Shown here: one piece after another, positions 50,641-60,112 of the stretch
Position numbering within the stretch: the first letter of the stretch is position 1
Layout of the letters: each line of letters begins with the position of its first letter
Assembly: GCF_018417595.1 (NCBI RefSeq)
Contig: NZ_CP070982.1
Coordinates: 1,141,501 to 1,205,500 of the forward strand
Direction of reading: 5' to 3'
DNA: 64,000 nt
Source: Pseudomonas entomophila
GTDB lineage: Bacteria; Pseudomonadota; Gammaproteobacteria; Pseudomonadales; Pseudomonadaceae
Notes under the pieces: model-generated
Database searches by the model: none
What the model was told of the DNA's origin: nothing
The model's input: the letters and a program-made list of their open reading frames with translations, nothing else
Translations under genes and position numbers: made by a program

Positions 50641-51978
50641 TCAGAACTCGTGATCAGCGGTGTCCGGGTTCAGGTTGTCGATCCCCAGCTTGCCGGCGGC
50701 CTGCTCGATCGCGCCGGTCTGCTTGACCAGCGAGGCGATGGCGTCGCGCACGATCTGGTTGCCGGCAGCGTTGTCGGCGGCGATCAGCTGGTCGTAGTGC
50801 TCGCCTTTGAGCGCGTGGTCGACCATCACCTGGATCTTCGCCTCGGTGGCTTCCAGGTCGGCCTTGAGCGTGGCGTCGGTGGCCGGGTCGACCTTGGCCA
50901 CCAGCGACGACAGGCTCGGGCCGGTCAGCTTGCTGCCGTCGGCACGGGTGTACTCGCCCAGGTAGACGTTGCGGATGCCCTTGGCGTCGTAGAAGTGCGA
51001 GTAGTGGGTGTTGTCGCTGAAGCAGTCCTGCTCGTCTTCCGGCGAGTTGGCTTCCAGCGAGACCTTCATGCGCTCGCCCGCCAGTTCGCCCAGCGACAGG
51101 CTGCCCATGCCAAACAGCATCTTGCGCAGGCCATCGTTGACCGGGCCGTTCTCGAGGGTGGCGCGGTAGTTGTCGGCGACGTTCGGCGCCCAGTTGCCGA
51201 CCATCTCTTCGAGGTCCTTGACCAGCAGCTGGGTGACCGCTTTCAGGTAGGCACGGCGGCGGTCGTTGTGCCCGCCAGTGGCGCCTTTGCCTTCCAGGTA
51301 GTCGGAGGCCGGGCGGTTGCCCGCGCCTGGGCCGGTGCCGTTGAGGTCCTGGCCCCAGAGCAGGAATTCGATGGCGTGGTAGCCGGTGGCGACGTTGGCC
51401 TCGGAACCGCCCAGCTCGTTCAGGCTGGCCAGTTTCTCGGGGGTGATGTCCTTGACGTCGACTTTGTCTTCGCCGACCTGGATCTGGGTGTTGGCAATGA
51501 TGTTGGCGCTGGCCGCCGGGTTGCCCAGAGCGTGCTCGTAGCTCTTGTCGACGTAGTCGATCAGGCCTTCGTCCAGGGGCCAGGCGTTCACCTGGCCTTC
51601 CCAGTCGTCGATGATGGTGTTGCCGAAGCGGAACGCCTCGCTCTGCAGGTAAGGAACGCGGGAAGCGGCCCAGGCGTCCTTGGCGGCTTTCAGGGTCTGG
51701 TCGTTGGGGTTGGCCAGGAAGGCGTCGACGGCGGCCTGCAGCTGCTGGGCGGTGCTCAGCGCGTCGCTGTACACGGCGTGGACCATCTCGGCGTAATGCT
51801 TGACCACGGCCTTGCCGGCCGCCTCATCGACAGCCCCCGGTGCCGCGGCGGTGGTGCTGGCGGCGGCAGGTGCCTGGGCTTGCGGAGCGGCGGCTTTGCC
51901 GTCCTTGCCTTCGCCGCAACCGGCGAGGGCGATGGCGATGGCCAGCAGACTGGCGGAGGCCAGAGGCATTCGAATCAT
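50641..51978 (-). CDS. icmP: Imelysin-family metallopeptidase-like lipoprotein IcmP
   Basis: 445 residues. The signal ends in the lipobox LAGC (Cys 21), followed by an Ala/Pro-rich linker (about 27-50). The imelysin domain has the intact metal motif GYHAIEFLLWGQ (His 201, Glu 204). The homologue in P. aeruginosa was described as an insulin-cleaving metalloproteinase, while structural work links the family to iron binding. ATG 51978 has AGGAAA upstream; the open frame runs 37 codons further but lacks a signal. A candidate Fur box lies 63-81 bp upstream. Confidence 0.9.
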   Translation of the reverse strand: MIRMPLASASLLAIAIALAGCGEGKDGKAAAPQAQAPAAASTTAAAPGAVDEAAGKAVVKHYAEMVHAVYSDALSTAQQLQAAVDAFLANPNDQTLKAAKDAWAASRVPYLQSEAFRFGNTIIDDWEGQVNAWPLDEGLIDYVDKSYEHALGNPAASANIIANTQIQVGEDKVDVKDITPEKLASLNELGGSEANVATGYHAIEFLLWGQDLNGTGPGAGNRPASDYLEGKGATGGHNDRRRAYLKAVTQLLVKDLEEMVGNWAPNVADNYRATLENGPVNDGLRKMLFGMGSLSLGELAGERMKVSLEANSPEDEQDCFSDNTHYSHFYDAKGIRNVYLGEYTRADGSKLTGPSLSSLVAKVDPATDATLKADLEATEAKIQVMVDHALKGEHYDQLIAADNAAGNQIVRDAIASLVKQTGAIEQAAGKLGIDNLNPDTADHEF

Positions 51979-52040
51979 TGTTGGTTTCCTGCGTCGTGTG
52001 GTTGGACCGTGCGCCGAGGCACGCGAAACCGTCACATCAT

Positions 52041-52059
52041 GCGAAAGATTTGCATTTGC
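52041..52059 (-). promoter_or_regulatory. Candidate Fur box upstream of icmP
   Basis: On the minus strand, GCAAATGCAAATCTTTCGC matches the 19-bp consensus GATAATGATAATCATTATC at 12 positions. Placement about 63 bp before the icmP start suits iron repression. The match is moderate. Confidence 0.45.
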
Positions 52060-52126
52060 TGTAAAGGGGCGGGCGCGCATTTCATGCAAACGCCCGTTTG
52101 TGGTGCAGGGCCAATATCGACGGGGG

Positions 52127-54178
52127 TTACAGCACCGAGACCTGGTTACGCTGGGCCTGCTTGAGGAAGGCGGTCAGCTCGCGCGCCGACAGCGGTTTGC
52201 TGTAGTGGTAGCCCTGACCTTCGTGGCAGCCCTGGGCGATGATGTAGCTCTCTTGCTCCGCGGTTTCCACACCTTCGGCGATGACCTGCATGCCCAGGCT
52301 CTTGCCCAGCTGGATGATGGCGCGAACGATGGTGGCGTCGTCATCGTCGTCGAGCAGGTCCTGGACGAAGCTCTTGTCGATCTTGATCTTGTCCAGCGGC
52401 AGCGATTTCAGGTAGCTGAGTGAAGAGTAACCGGTGCCGAAGTCGTCGATGGCGATCAAGGCGCCTGAACGGCGCAGGCTGAGCAGGTGCTGGGCGGCGG
52501 TGCTGATGTCTTCCATCAGGCCGGTCTCGGTGACCTCCAGCTCCAGGCTGCGCGGCGGCAGGCGGTAGGCTTGCAGCAGGTTGTTGACCACCCGTGGCAG
52601 CTCGTTGTGGTGCAACTGCACGGTGGACAGGTTTACCGCCATGCGCAGCTCGCCGAAGCCCAGGTCGTGCCATTCGCGCAACTGACGGCAGGCCTGGTCG
52701 AGCACCCACTCGCCGATACTGATGATATTGCCGTTCTGTTCGGCCAGCGGGATGAACTGGTCCGGCGGCACCATGCCCAGCTCTGGGTGCTGCCAGCGCA
52801 ACAGCGCCTCGACCCCGACCACACGGTGGTCGCGGTAGCTGATCTGCGGTTGGTAGACGAGATACAGCTGGTTGCGTGGCAGGGCTTCGCGCAGGTCCTT
52901 TTCCAGCTCGCGGCGGCGGCGCATCTCGCTGTCGACGCTGGCGATGTAGAACTGGTAGCGGTTGCGCGAGCGGGCCTTGGCCAGGGTCATGGTCTGTTCG
53001 GCCTTCTGCAGCAGCTTCTCGGTGCTGTCGCCGTCTTCGGGGAACAGGGTGATGCCGATGGTGGCGCGCAGGCGGATCTGCTGGTGGTCGAGGTCGAAGG
53101 GCGCCTCGAGGTCGTCGAGGATGCTCTGGGCCAGCTCGGCGGCTTCGTAGGGCTGCTCGATATTGGCCTGGACCAGGGCGAACTGGTCGCCGCCCAAACG
53201 TGCCAGGGCACCCAGGCGGCCGCTGTGGGCGCGCAGGCGATCGGCCAGGGCCAGCAGCAACTGGTCACCCACCTGGTAGCTGAACTGTTCGTTGATGCCC
53301 TTGAAGTCGTCCAGCCCCACGCAGAGCACCGCCACCCGGCGTTGCAGGCGGCCACCGTCGACAAGAATTTTGTCCAATTGTTGCTGTAGTTGCTGGCGGT
53401 TGGGCAGGCCGGTGAGGAAGTCGTACTGGGCCATGCGCTGCAGGCTGTTCTCGGCCTCATGACGCAGGTGGGTGTTGCGTTCGATCGAGGCCAGCAACTG
53501 GTTGGCGGTGTTGACCCAGAGGCCCAGCTCGTTGCGTTCGTGGCCCTTGAGCTGCGGGATCTGATGTTGGCTGGGGCGGTCGGGGTTTATCTGGGTCAGG
53601 TGGTCGATGATCTTCGACAGCGGCTTGGTCAGCAGCCAGTGGTACACCAGGTACAGCACCAGGCCCATGGCCAGCGCCCTGAGCACGCCGGAGACGAAGA
53701 TGATCACGGCGTTGATCAGGAAGTCTTCGCCGTATGACGAAGTGTCGAGGGTGATGCTCAGGTCGCCGTAGTACTCGCTGTAGGGACCGCGGCCAACCAA
53801 CTGCGTGGTGTAGGTGCGTTCCTGGCCGAGGATCAGGTCGGTCAGCCAGCGCATGGACATGTCTTGCAGCGGCCTGGATTTTTCCGCCAGCATGGTTTCG
53901 TTGGGGTGGCCGATGGCGGCCATGCGCACCGACTCGTCCTGGAACAGGCCTTCCATCACCTGCATGCCCATTTCCCGGTCGAGGCTGTACACCGCTTGCG
54001 TCGACGGGTCGCGGAACATGTCGAGGATGCGCTGGGCGTCGTTGTTCACGGCCTGGCGGGTCTTGTAGGCGTCATAGACGATCTGCGCGCAGCTGAGGAC
54101 GACACCGACCGCCAACGCCGAGAGCAGCACCACCCTGAGCAACTTGACCGATAAGCTGTTCCGAAATTCCAGCTTCAA
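52127..54178 (-). CDS. bifA: Cyclic-di-GMP phosphodiesterase BifA, TTG start
   Basis: 683 residues: a membrane helix (about 10-32), a periplasmic sensor region, a second helix (about 155-182), a HAMP-like linker, a GGDEF domain degenerate to GGDQF (329-333), and an EAL domain with VEALLRW (456-462), DDFGTGYSS (578-586) and EGVE (635-638). BifA breaks down c-di-GMP and inversely controls biofilm formation and swarming. I chose TTG 54178 because an AAGGA site precedes it and the protein then begins (M)KLEFRNSLSVKLLRVV as in known BifA; the ATG ten codons upstream adds unrelated residues. Confidence 0.93.
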   Translation of the reverse strand: MKLEFRNSLSVKLLRVVLLSALAVGVVLSCAQIVYDAYKTRQAVNNDAQRILDMFRDPSTQAVYSLDREMGMQVMEGLFQDESVRMAAIGHPNETMLAEKSRPLQDMSMRWLTDLILGQERTYTTQLVGRGPYSEYYGDLSITLDTSSYGEDFLINAVIIFVSGVLRALAMGLVLYLVYHWLLTKPLSKIIDHLTQINPDRPSQHQIPQLKGHERNELGLWVNTANQLLASIERNTHLRHEAENSLQRMAQYDFLTGLPNRQQLQQQLDKILVDGGRLQRRVAVLCVGLDDFKGINEQFSYQVGDQLLLALADRLRAHSGRLGALARLGGDQFALVQANIEQPYEAAELAQSILDDLEAPFDLDHQQIRLRATIGITLFPEDGDSTEKLLQKAEQTMTLAKARSRNRYQFYIASVDSEMRRRRELEKDLREALPRNQLYLVYQPQISYRDHRVVGVEALLRWQHPELGMVPPDQFIPLAEQNGNIISIGEWVLDQACRQLREWHDLGFGELRMAVNLSTVQLHHNELPRVVNNLLQAYRLPPRSLELEVTETGLMEDISTAAQHLLSLRRSGALIAIDDFGTGYSSLSYLKSLPLDKIKIDKSFVQDLLDDDDDATIVRAIIQLGKSLGMQVIAEGVETAEQESYIIAQGCHEGQGYHYSKPLSARELTAFLKQAQRNQVSVL

Positions 54179-54407
54179 TGGGGTTTCCTTAATCCATGCG
54201 CATGCCATTATTTTGCCATTAGTCGTGGCGACAGACTATCGACCGATTGCCAATCGCAGGCCGCGCGCCGGTAGATGGAGCTGCCCTTGGCTCTGTATCG
54301 GTTGAGGAGGCATGCGACTTGAGTGCGCTGCATCAACTTTCCAGACGTTTGATGTTAGCGCGCTCTGCGTCTTGAGCAAGAGCACGGCGATTTCTGTCGC
54401 GGCCCAT

Positions 54408-54487
54408 CTGCAGGAGCCAGCCTTGCTGGCGATGCAAGGCACAGCCTTGCCCGTGGGCCAGTTCGCCAGCAAGGCTGGCGCCTACAG
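54408..54487. repeat. REP-like inverted repeat
   Basis: CTGCAGGAGCCAGCCTTGCT and the inverted AGCAAGGCTGGCGCCTACAG flank a 30-base centre. This is the main content of the 365-bp gap (54179-54543) between sodB and bifA, which also holds the sodB terminator at 54501-54526 and, presumably, the bifA promoter in 54179-54400, where I see no clear motif. Confidence 0.75.
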
Positions 54488-54500
54488 GGGCGCAATAAAA

Positions 54501-54526
54501 AACCCGGCGCGAGGCCGGGTCTTTTT
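54501..54526 (-). terminator. Rho-independent terminator of sodB
   Basis: ACCCGGC and GCCGGGT form a stem around GCGAG-type loop bases, with A-runs to its left (T-run on the minus strand) and a T-run to its right. It lies 18 bp after the sodB stop and could work in both directions. Confidence 0.8.
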
Positions 54527-54543
54527 ATTCAAGGCTGAGTCGA

Positions 54544-55140
54544 TCAGGCCTTGAAGGTCTTGCCTTCGAACTGCTCGGCAACGAACTTCCAGTTGACCAG
54601 GTTCCAGAACGCCTCGACGTACTTCGGACGCAGGTTGCGGTAGTCGATGTAGTAGGCGTGCTCCCAGACGTCGCAGGTCAGCAGCGGGGTGTCGCCGCTG
54701 GTCAGCGGGCAGCCGGCGCCGATGGTGCTGGCCAGGGCCAGGGAACCGTCGGCTTTCTTCACCAGCCAGCCCCAGCCGGAGCCGAAGGTGCCGACCGAAG
54801 TCTTGGTGAACTCTTCCTTGAACTTGTCGAAGGAACCGAAGGCGGCGGTGATGGCGTCAGCCAGGGCGCCGGTTGGTTGGCCGCCGGCGTTCGGTGCCAG
54901 GCAGTTCCAGTAGAAGGTGTGGTTCCAGACTTGAGCGGCGTTGTTGAAGATGCCGCCCGAAGAGCTCTTGACGATCTCTTCCAGGGTCTTGCCTTCGAAT
55001 TCGGTGCCTGGGACCAGGTTGTTCAGGTTCACGACATAGGTGTTGTGGTGCTTGTCGTGGTGATACTCCAGGGTTTCCTTGGAGATGTGCGGCTGCAGGG
55101 CATCGTGGGCGTACGGCAGCGGCGGCAATTCAAAAGCCAT
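54544..55140 (-). CDS. sodB: Iron superoxide dismutase
   Basis: 198 residues. Ligands lie in [32 protein letters not shown] and [13 protein letters not shown]. The [12 protein letters not shown] and GSGWGWLV motifs are of the Fe type. It is the cytoplasmic enzyme used when iron is available, and complements the Fur-repressed MnSOD at 24 kb. It stands alone with its own terminator. Confidence 0.96.
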   Translation of the reverse strand: MAFELPPLPYAHDALQPHISKETLEYHHDKHHNTYVVNLNNLVPGTEFEGKTLEEIVKSSSGGIFNNAAQVWNHTFYWNCLAPNAGGQPTGALADAITAAFGSFDKFKEEFTKTSVGTFGSGWGWLVKKADGSLALASTIGAGCPLTSGDTPLLTCDVWEHAYYIDYRNLRPKYVEAFWNLVNWKFVAEQFEGKTFKA

Positions 55141-55369
55141 GGTGGATCTCCTGATTCAGGTCTGTTTGCGGTTTGCGCAAGGCCGGTCACGGGCGGCCCG
55201 ATGAGCGTCGGCGAGTTTGTACTCTTTGCGACGCAAGGGCTGGATCATAGCACCGGCCCCGGTGCATAACCACGCAACATCTATAGGGAATAGAGGTTCC
55301 AGAGCGGTTGGCCGGGGGCGACAGGCGGCGCAGCATGTGCTCTTCAGGGCGTGCGCGCCTCTCTGATCC

Positions 55370-55969
55370 TCAGTTGAAGATCAATTGCGCCGCCACTGCG
55401 AACATCATCACCGCCACCATCAGGTCGAGCATCCGCCAGGTGGCCGGGCGTGCCAGCCAGGGCGCCAGCCAGGCCGCGCCGATCGCCAAGGTCGAGAACC
55501 ACACCAGCGACGCGCTGGCGGCCCCCGCCACATAAGCGCCGGGCACGGTCTGCTGGGCGCCGAGCGAGCCGATCAGCAACACGGTGTCCAGGTACACATG
55601 GGGGTTGAGCAAGGTCACCGCCAGGGCGCTGAGCAGCACCGCCCGGCGCGAGCGCGTGCCTTGGCCTTCCTGATGTTGCAGGCTCTGCTTGGCGCATGCG
55701 CTGCGCAGTGCCTTGGCGCCGTACCAGACCAGGAACACCGCGCCGCCCCAGCGGGCGATAGCCAGCAAGGTAGGGTTGTGCGCCAGCACCGTGGCCAGGC
55801 CGAACACGCCGGCGGCCACCAGGATGGCGTCGCAGACGACGCACAACGCCGCCACGGGCAGGTGATGCTCGCGGCGCAGGCTCTGCGCCAGGACAAAGGC
55901 GTTCTGCGCGCCGATGGCCATGATCAGCCCGAAAGCCACCAGCATGCCGTTCACATAGCTTTGCCACAT
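55370..55969 (-). CDS. argO: Arginine/basic amino-acid exporter, ArgO/LysE family
   Basis: 199 residues with six helices. 'GLIMAIGAQNAFVLAQSLRREH' and 'LLNPHVYLDTVLLIGSLG' are diagnostic of LysE/ArgO. It exports arginine or lysine to relieve excess. It is divergent from the LysR regulator argP with a 124-bp shared region, the standard argP-argO arrangement. Confidence 0.93.
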   Translation of the reverse strand: MWQSYVNGMLVAFGLIMAIGAQNAFVLAQSLRREHHLPVAALCVVCDAILVAAGVFGLATVLAHNPTLLAIARWGGAVFLVWYGAKALRSACAKQSLQHQEGQGTRSRRAVLLSALAVTLLNPHVYLDTVLLIGSLGAQQTVPGAYVAGAASASLVWFSTLAIGAAWLAPWLARPATWRMLDLMVAVMMFAVAAQLIFN

Positions 55970-56093
55970 AGCGGGAACACTCCACTGGCACCGACGAAGC
56001 GCCGGCGCTGATTAACTAGAAAGATGTGGCTATTGTGGCGCGTACGGTTGTATAAGAAAAACCAATAAAGCTCATCCATCATTAGGGAAATCG

Positions 56094-56984
56094 ATGTTCG
56101 ACTACAAGCTGCTCGCCGCGCTTGCCGCAGTGATCGAACAAGGTGGCTTCGAGCGCGCCGCCCAGGTACTGGGATTGTCGCAGTCGGCCATCTCGCAGCG
56201 CATCAAACTGCTCGAAGCGCGGGTTGGGCAGCCGGTGCTGGTGCGCGCGACGCCACCGAGCCCCACCGAGGTCGGCCGACAGTTGCTCAACCATGTGCAG
56301 CAGGTGCGACTGCTCGAGCGCGACCTGCAGCGCCAGGTGCCAGCGCTGGACGAGGAGGGGATGCCCGAGCGCCTGCGCATCGCCCTCAATGCCGACAGCC
56401 TGGCGACCTGGTGGGCGGGCGCGGTGGGGGCTTTCTGCGCCGGGCAGCAGGTGCTGCTCGACCTGGTGGTCGAAGACCAGGATGTCGGCCTCAAGCGCAT
56501 GCGCGCCGGCGAGGTAGCGGCCTGCCTGTGCGGCAGCGAGCGACCGGTGGCCGGTGCGCGTAGCCTGCCTTTGGGAGCGATGCGCTACCGTGCCCTGGCC
56601 AGCCCGGCATTCATGGCGCGCTATTTCCCCAACGGTTTCGATGCCGGGCGCCTGGCCCGCACGCCTGCGATCGTGTTTGGCCCGGATGATTTCCTGCAGC
56701 ATCGCTACCTGGCGTCGCTCGGCATCCAGGACGGTTTCCTGCACCACCTGTGCCCATCGTCCGAAGGCTTCCTGCGCATGACCGAGGCGGGTCTGGGCTG
56801 GGGCCTGGTGCCAGAGCGCCAGGTGGCCGAGCAACTGGCGCGGGGGGAACTGGTGGAAATTTGCAGCGATACTCCCATCGATGTGCCGTTGTACTGGCAT
56901 CATTGGCGCAATGGCGGGCAACTGCTCGCTCAACTGACCGAACACCTGCGCCAGTCTGCGCGCAATTGGCTGGTGCCCTTGTAG
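56094..56984 (+). CDS. argP: LysR-type regulator ArgP
   Basis: 296 residues. The N-terminal winged helix-turn-helix (MFDYKLLAALAAVIEQGGFE, then QVLGLSQSAISQRIKLLEARVG) is followed by a LysR effector domain that binds lysine or arginine. ArgP activates argO when basic amino acids accumulate. The gene faces argO across the promoter region. Confidence 0.93.
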   Translation: MFDYKLLAALAAVIEQGGFERAAQVLGLSQSAISQRIKLLEARVGQPVLVRATPPSPTEVGRQLLNHVQQVRLLERDLQRQVPALDEEGMPERLRIALNADSLATWWAGAVGAFCAGQQVLLDLVVEDQDVGLKRMRAGEVAACLCGSERPVAGARSLPLGAMRYRALASPAFMARYFPNGFDAGRLARTPAIVFGPDDFLQHRYLASLGIQDGFLHHLCPSSEGFLRMTEAGLGWGLVPERQVAEQLARGELVEICSDTPIDVPLYWHHWRNGGQLLAQLTEHLRQSARNWLVPL

Positions 56985-57033
56985 GCACAGCTGGCGTCAA
57001 CTGCATCTGAAATCTGGCAAGGCGGAGTCTTAC

Positions 57034-58029
57034 ATGCGAATTCTGGTCACCGGCGCGAGCGGCTTCATCGGCGGGCGCTTTGCGCGTTTCGCCCTGGAGC
57101 AGGGCCTGGAGGTACGGGTCAACGGTCGGCGGGCGGAGGGCGTGGAGCATCTGGTCAAGCGTGGGGCGCAGTTCATCCCCGGCGACCTGGGTGATGCCGA
57201 ACTGGCCCGACGTTTGTGCCAGGGGGTCGACGCGGTGGTGCACTGTGCGGGCGCCGTGGGCACCTGGGGGCGCTACCAGGACTTCCACCAGGGCAACGTG
57301 GTGCTCACCGAGAACGTGGTCGAAGGCTGCATCAAGGAGCATGTGCGCCGGCTGGTGCACCTGTCGTCGCCGTCGATCTACTTCAATGGCCGTTCACGCC
57401 TGGATATCCGTGAGGACCAGGTACCGCGACGTTTCCACGACCATTACGCACTGACCAAGCATCTTGCCGAGCAGAAGGTGTTCGGCGCCCAGGAGTTCGG
57501 CCTGGAGGTACTGGCGCTGCGCCCGCGTTTTGTCACCGGGGCCGGGGACGCGAGCATTTTCCCGCGGCTGATGCGCATGCAGCGCAAGGGGCGGGTGTCG
57601 ATCATCGGCAATGGTTTGAACAAGGTCGACTTCACCAGCGTGCACAACCTCAACGAAGCGCTGCTCAGCGCGCTGTTCGCCGGGGATGAAGCGCTTGGCC
57701 AGGCCTACAACATCAGCAACGGTCACCCGCTGCCGCTGTGGGACGTGGTGAACTACGTGATGCGCCAGATGCAACTGCCCCAGGTTACCCGCTACCGCTC
57801 CTACGGCATGGCCTACAGCCTGGCTGCGCTCAACGAGGCGGCCTGCCTGCTCTGGCCCGGGCGTCCGCAGCCGACCCTGACGCGCACTGCGATGCAGGTG
57901 ATGAGCACGGATTTCACCCTCGACATCAGCCGTGCCCGCCAGTACCTCGACTACCGGCCGAAGGCGACGATCTGGGCCGCGCTGGATGAATTCTGCACCT
58001 GGTGGAAGGCGCAACCGGGCAATCAGTGA
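57034..58029 (+). CDS. NAD-dependent epimerase/dehydratase family protein
   Basis: 331 residues, extended SDR. The Rossmann motif GASGFIGG is at residues 7-14, and the catalytic Tyr-x3-Lys is HYALTKHLAEQ near residue 142. 'VVHCAGAVGTWGRYQDFHQGNV' resembles 3-beta-hydroxysteroid-dehydrogenase-like SDRs. The substrate is unknown. It follows argP by 49 bp with a GGCGGAG site. Confidence 0.85.
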   Translation: MRILVTGASGFIGGRFARFALEQGLEVRVNGRRAEGVEHLVKRGAQFIPGDLGDAELARRLCQGVDAVVHCAGAVGTWGRYQDFHQGNVVLTENVVEGCIKEHVRRLVHLSSPSIYFNGRSRLDIREDQVPRRFHDHYALTKHLAEQKVFGAQEFGLEVLALRPRFVTGAGDASIFPRLMRMQRKGRVSIIGNGLNKVDFTSVHNLNEALLSALFAGDEALGQAYNISNGHPLPLWDVVNYVMRQMQLPQVTRYRSYGMAYSLAALNEAACLLWPGRPQPTLTRTAMQVMSTDFTLDISRARQYLDYRPKATIWAALDEFCTWWKAQPGNQ

Positions 58030-58116
58030 ACCTGACGCCGGGTTGATGGTCATCAGTGCGCCGCCCTGGCGGTTTATACTCATGCCTCTTTGCTACTACT
58101 GCGGTTGAATGCCCCT

Positions 58117-58941
58117 ATGCGTAATGACGCCCACGACGATTTCGACGATGTGCCCGCCCTGCGCGCCGGCACCCCCGATGACGATGAACTGCTGCCCGCC
58201 CACGTGGCGCGCAGCCGCCAGAAGGCCGCGCAACCGCGCAGCAATGGCCCCTTGTGGGCGCTGCTGGGAGCATCGTTCATCGCCCTGGCGGGGTTGGGCT
58301 GGTGGAGCTTCCAGCAGATCTCGCTGATGGAGCAGCAACTGGTGGCCACCCAGGAAAGCTTCGCCCGCATCAGCGAGGAAGCGGCGGGGCGCTTGCAAGT
58401 GATCAGCGGCAAGGTCGATGCCAGTGAGTCGAGCAGCACCACCGGCAGCGAGGCGCTGAAGCTGCAGATCCGCCAGTTGCAGGCCAGCCTGGCCGAGCAG
58501 GGCAAGCAGCAGCAAGGCGTCGCTGGGCAGACGGGCGACCTGGGCAAGCGCCTGGAGCAGGTGCTGGCCGATACCCGCGAGCAGCAGAAGGCGGTGACCG
58601 AACTGCAAGGTCAGTTGCAGGCGCAGTTGAAGGCGGTCAATGCGGAATTGGCGGCGCTCAAGTCGGGCCAGGTCGACGGTGGCAAGCTGGACGATCAGCT
58701 CAAGAACTTGAACAGTGAAGTGGCGGCGCTGAGGAAGCAGGGCAACCCAAGCGCGGCCATCGCCAGCCTGGAGCAGGATGTGCTGGTGCTCAAGAGCCAG
58801 GTCGACAACCGCCCGGCGCAGGCATCCGGTGGTGCCTCGGTGCAGGAGTTCGATGCCTTCCGCGGGCAGGTGACCCGCAACATCAACACCCTGCAGAGCC
58901 AGATCCAGAACCTGCAGCAGCAGATCAACGCCCGGCCCTGA
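58117..58941 (+). CDS. Membrane-anchored coiled-coil protein of unknown function
   Basis: 274 residues: an acidic cytoplasmic N-terminus with Asp/Glu runs (DDFDDVPALRAG, DDDELLP), one membrane helix (about 45-65, LLGASFIALAGLGWWSF), then a long Gln/Leu/Ala-rich coiled coil (about 75-270) with heptads such as 'LKLQIRQLQASLAEQGKQQQ'. Likely an inner-membrane protein with a periplasmic coil. No enzymatic motif. ATG 58117 is chosen because the nine upstream codons lack a site and the acidic start is family-like. Confidence 0.75.
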   Translation: MRNDAHDDFDDVPALRAGTPDDDELLPAHVARSRQKAAQPRSNGPLWALLGASFIALAGLGWWSFQQISLMEQQLVATQESFARISEEAAGRLQVISGKVDASESSSTTGSEALKLQIRQLQASLAEQGKQQQGVAGQTGDLGKRLEQVLADTREQQKAVTELQGQLQAQLKAVNAELAALKSGQVDGGKLDDQLKNLNSEVAALRKQGNPSAAIASLEQDVLVLKSQVDNRPAQASGGASVQEFDAFRGQVTRNINTLQSQIQNLQQQINARP

Positions 58942-58951
58942 CCGTGCAATC

Positions 58952-59007
58952 ATCGCGGGGCAAGCCCGCTCCCACGACACACGGTGGGAGCGGGCTTGCC
59001 CCGCGAT
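58952..59007. repeat. REP pair between convergent genes
   Basis: ATCGCGGGGCAAGCCCGCTC with four more bases (CCAC) is perfectly inverted at 58984-59007, giving two 24-bp arms around an 8-base centre. It lies 11 bp after the coiled-coil gene and 9 bp from the end of the xenB-like gene and can terminate both. Confidence 0.9.
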
Positions 59008-59015
59008 CGTTTCAT

Positions 59016-60065
59016 TCACATCCGCGGATAATCGATGTACCCCACCGGCCCCTTGCCATAGAAGGTTTCCGGATGCGGTGCGTTCAACGGTGCATCGGCA
59101 GCCAGGCGCGCCGGCAGATCAGGGTTGGCGATGAACGGGATGCCAAAGGCCACGGCATCGGCCTTGCCGGCGGCGAGTGCGGCATTGGCGCTGCTCTTGT
59201 CGAAGCGCTCATTGACGATGTACGGGCCACCGAAGGCCTGCTTGATCAGCGAGCCGATGCTGTCGTCAGCCTCTTTCTCCCGCGAGCAGATGAAGGCGAT
59301 GCCGCGCTTGCCCAGTTCACGGGCCACATAGGTAAACGTTTCGGCGCGGTCCGCGTCGCCCATGTCATGGGCGTCGGCGCGTGGCGCCAGGTGCACCCCC
59401 ACACGGCCAGGGCCCCATACTTCGACCACGGCGTCGGTCACTTCCAGCAACAACCGGGCACGGTTCTCCAGTGAACCACCATAGCGGTCGCTGCGCTGGT
59501 TGGTGCTGCTTTGCAGGAACTGGTCGAGCAGGTAGCCGTTGGCGCCATGGATCTCGACACCGTCGAAGCCTGCGGCCTTGGCGTTCTCGGCGCCGCTGCG
59601 GTAGGCCTCGACGATATCGGCGATCTCCTCGGTCTCCAGGGCCCGCGGGGTCGGGTAGTCGCTGAGCGGCCGCACCAGGCTCACATGGCCTTTTGGCTGG
59701 ATCGCGCTGGGCGCCACCGGCAGCTCGCCGTTCAAGTAGGACGGGTGGGAAATCCGCCCGACATGCCACAACTGCAGGAAGATCCGCCCGCCAGCGCCGT
59801 GAACGGCTTTGGTGACGTTGTGCCAGCCGCGCACCTGCTCGTCGTTCCAGATGCCAGGCGTGTCGGGGTAGCCGACGCCCATGGCGGTGACCGAGGTCGC
59901 CTCGCTGAGGATCAGCCCGGCGCTGGCGCGTTGCACGTAGTACTCGGCCATCAGCGCGTTGGGCACGCGGCCCTCGTCGGCGCGGCAGCGGGTCAGCGGG
60001 GCCATGATGATGCGATTGGGCAGTTCGAGGTCGCCCAGGGTGATCGGGTCGAAGAGCGTAGTCAT
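59016..60065 (-). CDS. xenB: Old yellow enzyme family alkene reductase, XenB-like
   Basis: 349 residues, FMN-dependent TIM barrel. 'NRIIMAPLTRCRAD', 'LQLWHVGRISHPSYL', 'GVEIHGANGYLLDQFLQSSTNQRSDRYGGSLENR' and the C-terminal 'PDLPARLAADAPLN..HPETFYGKG' match XenB/NemA of Pseudomonas, which reduce activated C=C bonds and nitro groups with NAD(P)H. ATG 60065 is the family start; the open frame upstream overlaps arsR's end. It lies 47 bp after arsR on the same strand and is probably regulated by it. Confidence 0.9.
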   Translation of the reverse strand: MTTLFDPITLGDLELPNRIIMAPLTRCRADEGRVPNALMAEYYVQRASAGLILSEATSVTAMGVGYPDTPGIWNDEQVRGWHNVTKAVHGAGGRIFLQLWHVGRISHPSYLNGELPVAPSAIQPKGHVSLVRPLSDYPTPRALETEEIADIVEAYRSGAENAKAAGFDGVEIHGANGYLLDQFLQSSTNQRSDRYGGSLENRARLLLEVTDAVVEVWGPGRVGVHLAPRADAHDMGDADRAETFTYVARELGKRGIAFICSREKEADDSIGSLIKQAFGGPYIVNERFDKSSANAALAAGKADAVAFGIPFIANPDLPARLAADAPLNAPHPETFYGKGPVGYIDYPRM

Positions 60066-60112
60066 GTGCAAAGCCTCGCTTGAGTCAGTGGGATGCGGCG
60101 GCGTCGCCGCTA

